Of a stretch of 64,000 nucleotides of DNA, positions 22,802-35,583 are shown piece by piece (within the stretch, counting starts at the first letter, position 1; each line of letters begins with the position of its first letter). Location: the NCBI GenBank assembly GCA_015499995.1, contig JADNRV010000118.1, positions 1 through 64,000 of the forward strand, in the 5' to 3' direction. The notes under the pieces are model-generated. The model made no database searches. It was not told the DNA's origin and saw only the letters and a list, made by a program, of their open reading frames with translations. A program made the position numbers and the translations under genes. Origin of the DNA: Flammula alnicola. Lineage: Eukaryota; Basidiomycota; Agaricomycetes; Agaricales; Strophariaceae.

Positions 22802-25800
22802 TTACTTTGAAGTGGGTTCTATGGCATCGGGTTTGAACCTTAGCCGGGCTAATAAGACAGCCTCCCAGGGGTCGTTATACTTCGACACCTTACTCTCAGC
22901 GGAGCGAGGTCGTTCATCCGGCTCATCCAAATCGTAAGCCGGACCAAGTTCATGGGGTACTTCGTTGTCCGTGGTAAATGTTCCCCAGGGCTGACCAGGT
23001 TTCGGATTGGAATAGACGTTGAAGTGTGCCTGTTAGAATGAAAATAAGTTGATGAGAAGTCATGGGATGTAACTTAAAGATAGACTTACATGACCTTCCG
23101 GGTGGTAGTGGCTCACCATAAGGGCGTAGTTCTGCGTTCTTAGCGTTCCTATAACTAGTCGGACGGTCGTAAGACAAATGCACCCTGTTTTATTTAAAGT
23201 AGACTTACTTAAGAAGAGGTCCTCCTTAGTAATGTGGGATTGATGGCCGTATATTTGCATGATCGTATCTACGTGGGATTGGAACCACATTCTGGGAGCG
23301 TCTAGTGTCTCCATATACCGATATTCCGTGGATTCAGTGTACAAATATGCAGCCTTGTGACCGGCTTTCAAGGGAAAGGAAACGCGACGGACAATGCTTT
23401 GCCTGTAACAATGACTAATTAACTCCACTGTGTGGTTGGGCAGGTGATCTGGTAACGTACGCGGTATTGCGGAAGGTCAGGGAGCCAATTATCATATCTA
23501 ATGCTTTCTGGGCGACGGTCTTTTTAGGTAGGCGTTGAATTCCGTCCTTTGCTGCTCCATAACCATAGATGGAAGGAAGAGACTGAATTCCAGGATGGTC
23601 CGATGCGCGAGGGTTAAACGCATTGAACAACGTAACAAATATTCCTTCAGGTTTTGAGAGATATCCCACTGCACCGAGCTCAACAGGAGTAGGCTGCCAG
23701 AGGGGTAGCGTGACTGGATGGAAATTATGTTAAGTACCACGTGTTAGAAAATAGAAGAATCGCGTACGAGAAGGGTTATGGTCATGGGTTAAAAGCAGTC
23801 GGTAGCGTCTCTCATTCCTTATTTGCGCGACTCGCTCATCCATGGGCGGAGGAGAGTCATAACCATCATCAGATGGGATCACATTGATGTGCTCTTCTGA
23901 ACGGCCAATGTGAACAGAGGAACTGCGACTCGAAGCAGGCGTATAGAAAACGGGCTCGGGCATCTTGATAGCCGGTGTTGCAATGGTACTCTCGTGGTGT
24001 GGCGTATCCGACGCCATTGTAGTTTCTCGAAGAGAGGTGAAGGATTCGCCTAAAACATCAGGAACTAGAAAGGTTTAGTGGTCAGACTCGATGATGGTAA
24101 ACGATGCAAGGACGTACGTGGAATAGGACCAGAATCTTGGACATATTGCGGTAAATTATCCTTTGGTCGCATATCAGGCGAAGGGGAAGATGGGGGCTCC
24201 GGCAGGTCTTCGATGGGCGGAAGCCGAGGAGAGTCATTGGGCGAGTGACCATAGCTCTTCCTTAGCAATTTAAGTTCGCGAGCAATCTTGATGAATGTTG
24301 GTCTCTTCTCTGGATCAGTCTGCCAGCAAGAACGGAGAATTTCTTGCAAGCGTGGCGTATTGAATCGCGAGTACTTCGGCATTGGAGGGCGAGTGTCGTC
24401 CTCTGTGGGATGCGTTAGCACTGACTTAAGACATGGAGAGGGGATTGACTAACTTAGTACAAAGTGGCGCACAGCGTTATCATCCATCATGGGCCACGGC
24501 ATCCTTCCCATGGTCAAGATTTCAACACAAGAAATCGAGAAGGCCCAGACGTCGACCGCGGGGGTCAGTTGGCATTGACCAGACATAAACTCGGGTGATT
24601 GCCATCGAAGAGTTCCATCTGAGAACGGAAAAGGGTCATGAGGTGGACGGGTAGTCAAAAAGTAAACGTCCACGTACGAGGAGGAGGAATCCCGCTTATC
24701 CTAAAAGCTTCACTCTTCATCTCGCTCTGGCCGAAATCAGAAATGACGGATCGATACTTGTTATCGACAAGTACGTTTGAGGCTTTGAGGTCGCCGTGGA
24801 GCACCCCATTTGCGTGCAAGTACTCCATCCCTTTTGCGATTTCATGCATAAAGCGGAACAGATCCCATTCCCGTTGCACGTCATTGCTATCGTGAAGGGG
24901 CGTCTTTCGTAATGCTGGAGGAGTAAGAGTATCTCTATTTGCTGCCAATGGCGGGCTCAATGATGGAGGTGGATTTGGAGTCTGTGGAGTTAGCCCGTAC
25001 GGGCCAGGAAGCGTAACAGATCTCCACCCCGAGCTGCGAATATTAGCCCCTATGCCAACTCCTAGGCCACTGGGTCGCTTGTCTTGTTCGATCCGCTTGA
25101 GGTGCTCGACAAGGGTCCCATTCTTGAGGTAAGGGCTAACGAAGAACCACGGCGGATCTCCAGTAGCACTGCTCGCGCCGTACAAAGGGAGAACATTGGG
25201 GTGACGAAGTTGCTTCCAAATCTCAATCTCGCGCACGAATAGATTGCGGGGAGTCGTTTCCGCCAGAACCTTGATCGCCACGCATCGCCCTCTCCACATT
25301 CCTTTGTATACGTCAGAGAAGAAGCCAACGCCAATCTTGTCGTCCCGATCAACCTCGTATCTGAAAGCTTGATCAGTGGGGCGAGTAAGGCATTAAGGTG
25401 AAAGGACTAACTTTGTAATGGTCCAGCTTGGAACAGCGGTCTCAACACCCCGGCTCATCCTCCTCAAACAGTCGATCCCCGTTTCGATGAACTCCCAATC
25501 CAACGTGTCTCGTTGTTTTGATTCGGTACTGCTTCCACCACTCATGCTGCCGACTGAGCTGCTGGAACTATCGACGCTGATAGTCGTCTCAGAGCGTTCT
25601 AGCGTCGTATTTCCCTCCCCGCTCAATCCATCGACCTCCTTCACACTGACTTTCCTCGTGATCTTACCGGTGACGACTCCATTCCCAATGATGCTGGATT
25701 CTAAGCTTTCTCCGTCGCGTTCTGACAGACGTTCAAGTGCGCGTTGGAGTGTCTTGATCGCATCGGGCATCTCCTGTCTGCCGATTTGCAGGACTTCAAG

Positions 25801-27543
25801 CATCTCTGCATCGCTACTAGTCTGAAGAGCAACACGCATGAGCTGGCGCAGGTCCGATGTATCCCGTGCGGCATCGAGGGAATTCTGGACGGTATGAATT
25901 GTCTCTAGAGCTGGGAGAATACGCGCGGGTGTGAGTTCTGTCGGTGACATAGCACTTCCTTCGATGAGACCAAGAGCATTCCTGGTCGTTGCGAATTCCG
26001 TGACCGTTTCTGTCGAGAAGTCGCTTGACAGGACATATGGACTGGGTTCCGGAGAAACGACTTCAACCTCGGTGCCGGTGATCATTGTGAGCTCTGAGTT
26101 AGGTGGAGGCCGATTCCCATGGAGAATAGCTTTGAGGACTGTCTGCGTCTCGTGTTCTCGACGTTTTTCGGTTTCTTGAACTTGTTTCAGGATACGGATT
26201 TGGATTGAAATCTATAAAATAATCGTCAATATGGAAATTTGGGGATTCGGGATATAGTAGACGCACTCCGAATAATCCGAGCGCGTCGCGGAGCATACTA
26301 TCGCATGCAGCAATGTCTCGTAAAATTTCATCACGTCTCAGATACCTCTTCAACCACGGACGATTGGTTTGCTTGAGCATAAATCGATAAACGTTCGTGT
26401 AGGCTCTGTAGACATCATTCAGTATAATGTTGGTAAAACGAAGGTCAAGTCGTTGTGCTTACTCTTCTAGCTTCGAGATAGGTGCCGCTAATTCCAGTCC
26501 CACTTGGTCACCAGCCTCGTAGATTTCTTCACGGACAGATAATAATATATCTGCGCATCGTTCCGTTAGCGTAGAGATCCTAGACGATTCATCTGCAGAG
26601 TTTCATGGTTAACTACATGGCAAAAGGAGCATAAGAGAGGTGGTACTCACGTCGACGTACTGGGCGGCATCCCAGATATTGAGCAGAGTCTTTGCTGCTA
26701 GTGTCAAGCCTGGGATGGCACAAAATCCAAAAGGTCGACTCCGACAATAAGGGTTCATGAACATATCTGCGGCTGTACCCAAAGCGATACCACGGCCAGC
26801 GCAACTCTCTAGAGAAATGGTTGGTTAACAAAAAGTAAAAGAGAAATTTGCCAGATTTGTGTCAAATCATATGATCGTATTGAAGCCTAGCAAATATTTT
26901 GCCTATCCATCCTCATCTTATTGACAATCTAGTCGCTCCTGATACTACATTGAAAGTAACATACCTTGCGTGTTTCCTGGAAAGCTAGCTCCTGTTCTGG
27001 AGGCACCGTCTTCTGCTTTTGGGTCCGTCTGCCAAGGTCGCGCACGTGCTTCTCTCCCCACCATGAGGATGCCAATCTGGATTCCGTCGCTCCTGGTCTT
27101 GCGCTATCTGATTCTTCGATTCCCGCGGGAGGGGGACCGCGATCGCTCTCGAAACGTCGACTTTATGCTGTCATCGTAAATTTCCGGCAGGGAGATGGAG
27201 GAGTCTTGGCCGCGGGCCGAAGTCAAGGTCATCGACAGCGGTCGTAAGCCTGAAGATTCTTCCCCCGAGTCGGGTGGTGAAGAATCAACGCGATGTTGGG
27301 CATTGGAGGCGGGGTATTGGGCTCGCTCGTTGATGGAAGGGGTATCGTAGATTTTTGAGGGGTGAAAGATGGATTCAATGGCGAGATGGCACGAGGAGTA
27401 GACCCTGAAGCCGACGAGGGGTCTGGCAACGGTGTCGGTCTGCTACGGGGGTCGCAGAGGGGGATCGTTGAGAGCTCATCGTATCTCGAGGACACGGTGT
27501 ACTCGACGTTGCTGGTGGTGAAAGAAGAACGGTGTCGCAGCAA
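22802..27543 (-). CDS. Helical (MLKL-NTD-like) domain / TKL kinase / C-terminal domain fusion
   Basis: From about 26592 to the stop at 22802 the exons join cleanly. First is a helical region (LTERCADILLSVREEIYEAG; WLKRYLRRDEILRDIAACDS; IQIRILKQVQETEKRREHET) resembling the four-helix N-terminal domain that fungi share with animal MLKL. A Ser/Thr-rich linker follows, then a protein kinase: glycine loop IGVGFFSDVYKG, VAIK lysine, HGDLKASN loop (the HRD Arg is Gly, usual in fungal TKL kinases), DFG and WQSPE. All catalytic residues are present, with a ~60-aa Pro-rich insert before the aE helix. After another linker is a conserved, unnamed domain (LPLWQPTPVELGAVGYLSKP; IYGHQSHITKEDLFL; HFNVYSNPKPGQPWGTFTTD). 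The part upstream of 26592 is frame-broken (separate entry), so the start is unresolved. Possible role: signalling or regulated cell death, by inference only. Confidence 0.7.
26593..27543 (-). other. Frame-broken 5' part of the kinase fusion gene
   Basis: Protein-like pieces alternate between frames without splice sites to connect them. Examples are SGLRPLSMTLTSARGQDSSI; SRPSPRG-type Ser/Arg text; WWGEKHVRDLGRRTQKQKTV up to QELAFQETRK; then VDLLDFVP in one frame and IPGLTLAAKTLLNIWDAAQY in the next; then NRLGSLR and LTERCADILL again one frame apart. Single-base changes would reconnect them: one C too many in the C5 run near 27132, one base missing near 26739, and one missing near 26569. Either the 5' end has decayed or the assembly carries indel errors. 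The downstream kinase exons show no such breaks. Confidence 0.55.
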
Positions 27544-30249
27544 CGACGCAGCTGATGATATTTAGGAACCACTTGAGGCTGCGAATTTTCACAGTCGTGG
27601 GAAATTTGGAAGTCGCAGGGTTGGGAAGGTGCGGACTGCTCACGAGTGGATGTTCAAATATCTGGTGGACCCTCATTTCCCTCCTGCTTTTATATGACCC
27701 GGGGCTGTGAAGTAGCGTAACAGCCGCAATTTGGGTGGGCGCTTGTTTCGACTGCGTCAGTACGGCAAGGCAACCATCTCCACCAATCATCCTCGTGGCT
27801 AGGTGCGACACCATTCCCCTTGATTTTCCCTGTTCCGCCCACGTCGCGAGATTAGCAACCGTCTGTTAACGGAATATTGATTAAACTACCGTACAGAATT
27901 ACCACGCCGATCTCTGCATATTTCTCTGCGAATCGGAAGGCTGATGGATATATTTGGGCGATGTCGTCCTCGGGAGACTCCTGTTGCCTGTTGACTCGAC
28001 CGACGACATGGCACTGAGAAGCTGTATTGTGGACCCCCCGCGACCCGTGTCCAACATTTCAAGCTTTTTGCAACCCCTCCTGGTGCTTGTGCTCTCGAGC
28101 CGGAATTCGATCTTTCGTCCCCATCGCATTCCTTGCTTATGACCTGAGTGATGCTTCGTTCCAGGACATCGTGGCTAAAGCAAGGAAGCACTGTTTCCCC
28201 GTGTACACATGCTCTGGGAACTTTGGACCACTCTTCAGACCCACAAGCCTTAAAGCGGGTCTTCCCAGCACAGTGATGTGCGTTCTAATCACACGGATCT
28301 TTGATAGCATTCCCTCGATGTAATGGATGTCACCATTCTTTGATCATTCCTCGCTGCCTGGTGTAGAGCTGTATAGGACCCACACTGCAGGTGTGGAAGT
28401 CGTCCGTCTTGGCATCCTTTATCAGTGTTTTGATACTGATGTTGTTCTTGAGATGCTTAAAATACGAAGTTAGTGGACTGTAGGCGTACGGCCTGATCTA
28501 AAAAATTCTGATGTACATTGTCCGACACCCACAAAGCGAAAAGATCAATGTTTCTTCAGCACCACTCTAGTCCTGGCACAAAGACAGGGCAAACTAAAAA
28601 TAGAAGGTTGGTGTCCCTGAATTACTGAACCGTACGCAGCGCGAACTATGTACCGAGTAGTTAGTAATTACTGACAGCCTAGTTTCGGGATGTACAGCTT
28701 TGCTAAATTATTTTCGACAGAAATACCTCACAGATTTACAGTCCACATCAAGGAAAGGTTTTTTCCCTTTGCGCGGAACGGCGCTTGAGTCATATTAATT
28801 AATGTGCGTCGTAGCACAGTCACCATATTCATGTTCCATGTATACCTCAAGGCAGACCCAGTATATTCCTAGTTAATTCTGGATGAAATCCCTGGTATAT
28901 GGATAATTCCGAACCCAAGTCTCCGCCCCTCGAACACATGTCCGGATTGTCATCTATACCTGCAGATTCACGGAGATTACATACCTGCAGATGTATACAT
29001 AGATAACGAAACCGACGCCAAATGGCCATGTCATGCGTATATTTCACAGCAATGCACGACCCCGCATTGACAGGTTGAATTGTCGTTCCGCAGGGATCCA
29101 CGACACATTCAGGATTATGGGCGCCTGTCGTCACGACTTCTGAATTCCGCATGTGACTTCATCGAGGACTCCGTGATATTCGAGGGGTTCTATTGCTAAG
29201 CGCCGTCGGGGAGTACGTGAATTGAGTATGCTGTTACCTTTAACTTTACGTTTTCCGCAGCGCTGCGGATTCTCACTTTAAATTAAATATTCGGTGGAAA
29301 TGAACGTACGAAGGCGCCGGGGTTGACATCAATTCTGGAGAATGGTCAAGGGACCTTGACATTCAAATTTAGAGTCCATGGAAATTGAAAGCCTTGCATT
29401 TTGCTGTCCAATTTCTTGCTAGTCATTAGGAAATTAGACGACCATTTATTCTAGAACTCTTTTGGCGTCCTTCTCTTGACTGTACATCGATTGCCAGACG
29501 GTCCATATATCGATATCTGTACAGTGGGAATCAGTAAGTTTGAATTGGAGAACTTTAAATATCACATCGAATTGTCCGCCAGGACGAGATGATCAGCGCT
29601 CTGCGCTGCTGAAAGTCCGGCCTTAGTAGTGTTGCAGTAACGTTTCTTTCCCCGTCCTCGCTGAGCGGATAAAGCCCATGGCCATGGTGAGTCCTGGATT
29701 TCCTAACATAATTATAGTATGTGGATTGGACGTCTCAGAAAGTTTCTTGCGAAATGGTGTGAATGGCTACCATCAGGCAGAAGGCCTGACGAGCATTTCT
29801 CGGGCCCTTGCGTACGCAGCACCCATTTATTGCGGAGTCACTAGTCACTGATGATCTGCGCATACCTGCAAGTGCCAAGTTAAGTATTACGACTTCGGGA
29901 CGATCACTGCGCGGAAAATATGGGAACGATGCGGTGCATTATACCAGTACTATTGTGCAGACCGACGTTAACTATGCCACCACCTTGGGGTATTAATGAA
30001 ATGAAAAATAAAATTCACCCGAAGCCCATATGCCGAACAGAAATCCACAAAGATCATCCCATTGGGATTTTGTCGGCAGACGCCCAAACGAAATTCATTA
30101 CCCAGCAACTTTTACTTGTCTATACTTGAACTAAATTTGGTGTGCATTAACTATGAGGCACAATATTAAGTACTACAAAATATCCACCAGATATCTCCGT
30201 CTAAGTAAAATCGATCTAGTCTGCGTATCCTTCCTCATAAATCATAAAA
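27544..30249. other. Long intergenic region, nothing recognised
   Basis: About 2.7 kb with only short frames on both strands, none linked by splice sites or resembling known families. AT-rich stretches around 28660-28810 and 29220-29600. The promoter of the kinase gene should lie at its left edge. Confidence 0.55.
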
Positions 30250-31673
30250 TCACAATGACCTCGCATTCTCCAACCCGCGTCTCAGGCCCTCAATCAGCGA
30301 CAAGTTCTTCACCCTCTTTGCTTCGACCGCCTCACCCAGCGCCTGATCCCACCATCGCTCGCCCTCGGGCACATCCCTCCACCCACCGCTAAACAGCGCC
30401 CTCAACTTCCTCAAACCGCCTCCAACGGGCTTGGACATCTCCGCCTTGGCGTTTGTCCACTCCGGATGCGGCGACGCATGCGAGTGTCCGGCGGCACCCG
30501 TGAACCCGTTGACGCCCAGCACGAGCGCGGGGGTACTGTTATCCGCCCGACCTTGAAGCACAGCTGCGAGATGACGACGGTGTGCAGCGTCGCGCCGTCT
30601 GGCTCCTCGCCTGCCAACCCCGCTGCGACCGCGTTCAGCGCTTTGTCGATGTCGGCCTCTGGGACGTTCGTCGTGCTGGGCGTGACACTGAGGAAGGGGG
30701 TCGAGGTCGAGGAGATGCCCTCGGGACCGGGGGTGCGGAGGACCATGATTTTTGACGAGGTGGTTTCATTGTCTGTGGGAGGGGATACTGGTGCCTTTTG
30801 TTCGTGTTTCTTCTTCTTTCCGTCGGTCTTGCGTACAAACTTGGACATGACGTAGAGCTGTGAAATAACGTTTAAGTATAGGATGTCAAGATTGAAACCA
30901 AGACTCACCCATTTCTGGTCCCATGCGGCAACACTCGTGCGGACCTCGTATGCCGCAAGGATGGGGATTTCACGAACGAAGTGATAGTGCGTAGCTAAAC
31001 GCATACCAATGAGAATGAATGGATCAAGCTATAGGAAAGACAACAACATACCAGCTAGCGGCATCCAGCCACCTGGGGGGAAAAACCTTGGGAACATGTA
31101 CACCGCGGCTTTGAATCGAGCAGAATCAAGGGTCTACGAATCGACAAGGGATCAGCGCTCTCCACCATCCTACAATTCTCGTACGTACTTTGGCATAGCT
31201 CGAGTTGCTCAAGTGTCCATTGAAATCACTGTCATCGAGACCTAAAAATAATCAGCAACCACTCAGGAAGCGACACGCGACAGCCAACTCACTCGCCCAA
31301 GACGTGAACGGCACGACCATCGTGAATGGGTTCGCACCCACCGGCGTTATTGAGTCCAGCCATCTATCCTCCAACAACAACTTCTGCTCGCGCGACTTGA
31401 ACAATCCACGAAGCATCACCCATCTATACTGGAACCGGCGGAGGAAGAAGGTTCGGAAGACGCGGACTAGATAGACAGTTTCCATCAGCATTTCTCCTCC
31501 GAGATCGACATCTGAATCTTACAATGCCAAACGAGAGGCCACGAGCGGATGTTGACCAAGAAAAGGAGACATACGAGCAGCTTGCCGAACTTGGGCAAGA
31601 AGCTCGTTAGCGTGAACTTCCGTGCGAGTTCTTGAAGGCTCTCCGCCGCTGCTAGTGCGCGGGCGGCGTTCAT
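30250..31673 (-). CDS. THEM6-like hotdog-fold (4HBT) protein, frameshifted near 3' end
   Basis: Exons 31523-31673, 31293-31466, 31189-31241, 31052-31133, 30909-30994 and 30250-30857 join in phase. After MNAARALAAAESLQELARKF comes a membrane anchor (FGKLLVCLLFLVNIRSWPLV), then WLDSITPVGANPFTMVV. The hotdog core reads LDDSDFNGHLSNSSYAK, LDSARFKAAVYMFPRFFPPG and WMPLAATHYHFVREIPILAA, then EVRTSVAAWDQKWLYVMSKF. Fungal THEM6-like proteins share the DxDxNxHLxNxxY pattern of 4HBT acyl-CoA thioesterases; the substrate is unknown. In the last exon the frame breaks after QLCFKVGRITVPP. The next frame carries ALVLGVNGFTGAAGHSH and the natural end (LIEGLRRGLENARSL). One extra C in the C5 run at about 30527-30531 would restore it. 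So either a sequence error or a lesion that alters the last ~100 residues. Confidence 0.75.
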
Positions 31674-33627
31674 TGCGTTCTGCTCGAGTTGGATAGAGGA
31701 CTTGAGCCCAAAAAGAGGCTGTTAGAGGATGTGGCCGAAGACAGGCTGGCTATAAGAGCGAGGTAAAGTTGTAAGATACGCGGTAACAAACATTCAGGTG
31801 ATTTTCCGAAATTTTGGGGAGGCCGCCGCAGAGGCTTACGGAACCGGATGTCCGGATACCGATATCGGCCCGCCCTGTATACTTTTGGTCGTTTGTCAAT
31901 TATGTTGACACTCTCGATTCACTTTCGCCTCACATTCAACGTTCAACACTCTTGGTTTCGTATTTGGTAGGGACCAAACTGGAACTCGGCTACATATTCT
32001 TTGGCGTAATACAGTTATGTATCAACCAGCAAAATAAAATATAGCAAACAAATCGGATTTAAATAACATCTAATACTTACTCGTTGTTATTCTACAAAAG
32101 ACTCGCAAGAATATTTGGGTACTGCTGCGCTTTGCATATATTGGACGTTATGTTTGAGATAGATGGACAGTACATCTGGAGAAGCTGAGAGATCATTAGA
32201 GCACAACTTACTGGTCGTTTTGACATTCGCCGTGCAGCATCGGTACCGGTACCATCTCATCCATTGAACTCTAAATTGTTGTGCATATGACGTTGTAAAC
32301 GTACACAACAAATTTATCACGACGCTTGTAAGCATCTTTCACAATGGATAACCAGAAAACCCCCTCCCCCAACATTGCTACGCAAGACGACGTTACTCGC
32401 TTTTAAAATTTGGCGTCTGCTGCCAAAATGCGTACGCCAGTGAGTAAATTTGGGGATCTCTATGTACTTGGCATCTGGACTTTGGGGAGGTTTAACTTTT
32501 ATCTCAATTCCGGCATTAACTGACGCCTTCGTGAGGCCTCCGGTCTGTGCAAACTGCGGTGCGCCTCATCGTTCCCAGATTTTTCCCGTCAGTCATCCTG
32601 CCGGTCATGATAACTTGGTAACTTAGTTGCGGACTAGGCGACCATCGCATTTCCGATGGTACAGTGTGTCGTTCGGAGGACAACCCCACTGGCAAGGCCC
32701 GAGAAATGCATGTCCGAGAGTCCTTCCGTTTGATTCGCAGACTGTCTGCCATGGCAGCTGTTCACGCATTTCGGAATCAACTTTCTGACTCTTCTGAGGC
32801 TTTGAGAAATATAACAATATTAATACAGCAGTTCCTTTATAGCGTCTGTGCTGATATCTCCTCTTGGTCTCCTCGAACCAGTGGCAGTGGCAGGGTCGCA
32901 TAAATCATGCGGTCACGTGGTAGAGTATAACAAAACCGTGGGATGATCGATGATGATCGGGATTCCGTTTTCAACCGTCAGTGCTGCACTTAACATCGTC
33001 TTGGACCTCCCCTGCCCTCAAAGCTCATTCGTTTCTTGAACACCATCCAGCTGTCCTAGCGAGTACAACACTATCTCGACCGCAGCCTAATATGTGAACA
33101 TTCAAGTAAAGGTGACTCATGGCGGCGTGGCGCACGATTTGGCATCAGTGGCACCGGTCTTTGTTCCCTCCACCGCTCAGAATGGCTTTGTTCAGAATCA
33201 GATAACCGAGTTGTTCCGTGCGTCCAGCCCAGTTTCGATACTCTTGGCTTTGATTCGAGTCGGGAAATTTCCTCATGCAGCTCCTGACGACGCGAATGGA
33301 GGGAACAATGGTTGTTCGAGTGTGATTCAGTGAAGAGTGCGGCAGCATAGCACTAAGCCAACCTCGAGGCATTTCCCAGCTTAACGTGGGATAAAAGCAT
33401 TGTTCGATTGTGCGCCCACTGACCGGAGTGGATAAAAGCCACTCACTGCACAGCACGGCTTCAAAGACAAAAACAGGGGACGTTATTGTGGGTTGGACAC
33501 CTACTCTCACCTCGATTTCTCAAATTCTCTACCTACGCGTCTTAATTCGCGGTAAGTCCGTCGTGTCTTTCACTGTGGGACCTGGTTATTGATCCTTTTT
33601 GATCCCTTTGACTATCAGTGCGAAAGG
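31674..33627. other. Intergenic with a likely 5'-UTR intron at the right edge
   Basis: About 1.9 kb between divergently transcribed genes; no gene recognised. At 33552-33618 a GTAAGT donor and CTATCAG acceptor frame a 67-nt intron that ends nine bases before the ATG of the next gene. This fits an intron in its 5' leader. Confidence 0.5.
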
Positions 33628-35583
33628 ATGCACAAAAATATGTTCAGAACTCTTACGAAAAGGCTCTATCCCAGCACCATCGATTTGGATCCTGCACAAC
33701 CCCAACCTGCGTCTGGCACGCCCGTAGCCCCTACGTATTATCCTGCCCAGGTCAATGCTATTCTCCCCCGTGCGGGCATGGCTGGCGTTCTCGTCGTGGA
33801 CGGTCTGCAACTCACGGTGGCATACACCGAAGAACTCGATTATAAGGTTCCTGAGGACCAACCCACCAGCGCCGAAGTCCTCTTAGTCGAGCCCGTCCCT
33901 ACCAAGTTGGCTGTAGGGATGAATTTGTCGCTCTTCGTAAAGGGAAAGCACCTACTTGCGAAGATTACGGATATAACGCCAACGCCGCACCCGAACCCAA
34001 ACCTGCCTTCGTCGTCCAAAGTCAAGCTCAACTCTCTCGATGCCCCGCCAAGGATTAGGACGCAGACGTTTGGCGATGATTTTGTCGCTGCGGTTGTGAA
34101 CACGCCGTTGGCTGTCGACACGTCCCTACCGACAGTGGCATCACCGGTTAGAGGGCCTCTTGGACCGACTCTGGGGAATGCACTGGGGCTTGTTGCCATC
34201 CCTGAGGCGTCCATCGAACTTCCTGCGCGCGCCTCTCCTTCCAACTCGAGGAAAGCAGCTCAGCCAGCCGTTACTCGGGACAACACGCTGAGGAGGGCCA
34301 AAGATAGCGTCTTCAACAGGAAGACCCAATGGGCAGTGCCCTCTACTCGCACTCGTACACGGACGCTATCGGCCGCGGCGTCGCACATCCGACGCGACGA
34401 CCGCGAGGAGATGACCAAATTCAAGGCCGTTAATCCTCCTGTCGCGTTCCAATCCGTCGAACCAGCAGTTCCCAATCCCAGGACGCGTGTCACCCCCTCC
34501 GCTCCCATTGCCCTGCGCCCGCGCCCGCGCCAGCAGAGCGACACCACCGCGGCCGCAACTGCAACTGCCACAGCCACCGCCCAAACTCGCCTCGCACGAG
34601 CGAAAACGACGCAAGGGCCGACGCGGAAGCCACCCCCTCGGGTCACGACGCAAATCAAGGACGCCATTTTGCAGGACGCCATGCAAAGAAAGGGAATGTT
34701 CAACGGTCCGCCCTCGCCTAACACCGTGCCGTGGCCGCCCTCCAGTGCCAAAGCCACTGCCACCGCCGACACCAGCGGGCCACCGCAATTGGAGTGGACG
34801 TTGTCCACGACTTCGACGGGGCAATGGAGGAACACGGGTCGCTTTTTATCCTTTGATGGTGGGAGTCCTGCCACTGCCACGAGGAGCCGCGGTCCGTCTT
34901 GGGTGCCTTTTGTCGAACCTCACGTACGGAAAGCGAAGCAGAAGGATGGACCGAGCGGGGTGGGAAGGCTGGCTGTCCCACCCTCGGGCCCTATGCCTCT
35001 GTCGAAGAAGACATCGCGCAAACTCAGCATGCGCAAGCCGCTACCCCCTCTGCCTCAAGATGTGACGACGAGGACGGATAAGGGCAAAGGACGTGCGATG
35101 CATTTGACCCTTCAACTTGAACTTGTCGAAGGGGATGAAGTCAACGACGCATTGGCGACGAAGCGCCAACCCCGCGCAGTTGTAGGAAGACGAAGGGCGC
35201 GTATTAATGTAGACCCGCCGGCGCCAGCGTCTCTCCATCCTACGGCACACAGCTCTCCCTTCGGCCCCGTCCCCAGCCTCCTCCCCAGCCTGACGACCCA
35301 CGCGGAGGGATATGACAGCACATCGACCTGGGATTCCGAACTGGATAAAGTGTTCGGGCCGCAAGCGGCCGACGCGGTCTCTGTCCCGGATATCAGCATC
35401 GTCAAAGAGCCTTCAGTTGTCTCAACTGACAGTGGCTCGTGGGCGCGCAATGCGGGCTCGGTGGATTCGACGGGGTTACCGAGGGCTGCGCAGATGAGTG
35501 GGATGATGAGAGTTTGGTATGTGGATAAGGAGGAGGCGGGGCGCGGGCGCTCTGGGGCTGCGAATGATGTTCACCATGTTTGA
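33628..35583 (+). CDS. Hypothetical 651-aa low-complexity protein
   Basis: A single long exon starts at the first ATG (MHKNMFRTLTKRLYPSTIDL). Residues ~30-150 look folded and beta-rich (RAGMAGVLVVDGLQLTVAYT; VPTKLAVGMNLSLFVKGKHL, then LAKITDITPT). The rest is Pro/Ser/Thr/Ala- and Arg-rich, with an (AT)n-type run ATATATATA and many basic clusters, so probably disordered. The C-terminus has an acidic stretch (YDSTSTWDSELDKVFGPQAA). No signal peptide, TM segment or known domain was recognised. High third-position GC and absence of stops over 1.95 kb support true coding. The similar-looking reverse-strand frames are shadows caused by this composition. Function unknown. Confidence 0.75.
   Translation: MHKNMFRTLTKRLYPSTIDLDPAQPQPASGTPVAPTYYPAQVNAILPRAGMAGVLVVDGLQLTVAYTEELDYKVPEDQPTSAEVLLVEPVPTKLAVGMNLSLFVKGKHLLAKITDITPTPHPNPNLPSSSKVKLNSLDAPPRIRTQTFGDDFVAAVVNTPLAVDTSLPTVASPVRGPLGPTLGNALGLVAIPEASIELPARASPSNSRKAAQPAVTRDNTLRRAKDSVFNRKTQWAVPSTRTRTRTLSAAASHIRRDDREEMTKFKAVNPPVAFQSVEPAVPNPRTRVTPSAPIALRPRPRQQSDTTAAATATATATAQTRLARAKTTQGPTRKPPPRVTTQIKDAILQDAMQRKGMFNGPPSPNTVPWPPSSAKATATADTSGPPQLEWTLSTTSTGQWRNTGRFLSFDGGSPATATRSRGPSWVPFVEPHVRKAKQKDGPSGVGRLAVPPSGPMPLSKKTSRKLSMRKPLPPLPQDVTTRTDKGKGRAMHLTLQLELVEGDEVNDALATKRQPRAVVGRRRARINVDPPAPASLHPTAHSSPFGPVPSLLPSLTTHAEGYDSTSTWDSELDKVFGPQAADAVSVPDISIVKEPSVVSTDSGSWARNAGSVDSTGLPRAAQMSGMMRVWYVDKEEAGRGRSGAANDVHHV

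Noticed and set aside
34260..34880. Long minus-strand open frames inside 33628-35583
   Set aside because: They are shadows of the GC-rich, low-complexity plus-strand gene, which has a proper start and stop and a folded-looking N-terminal region.
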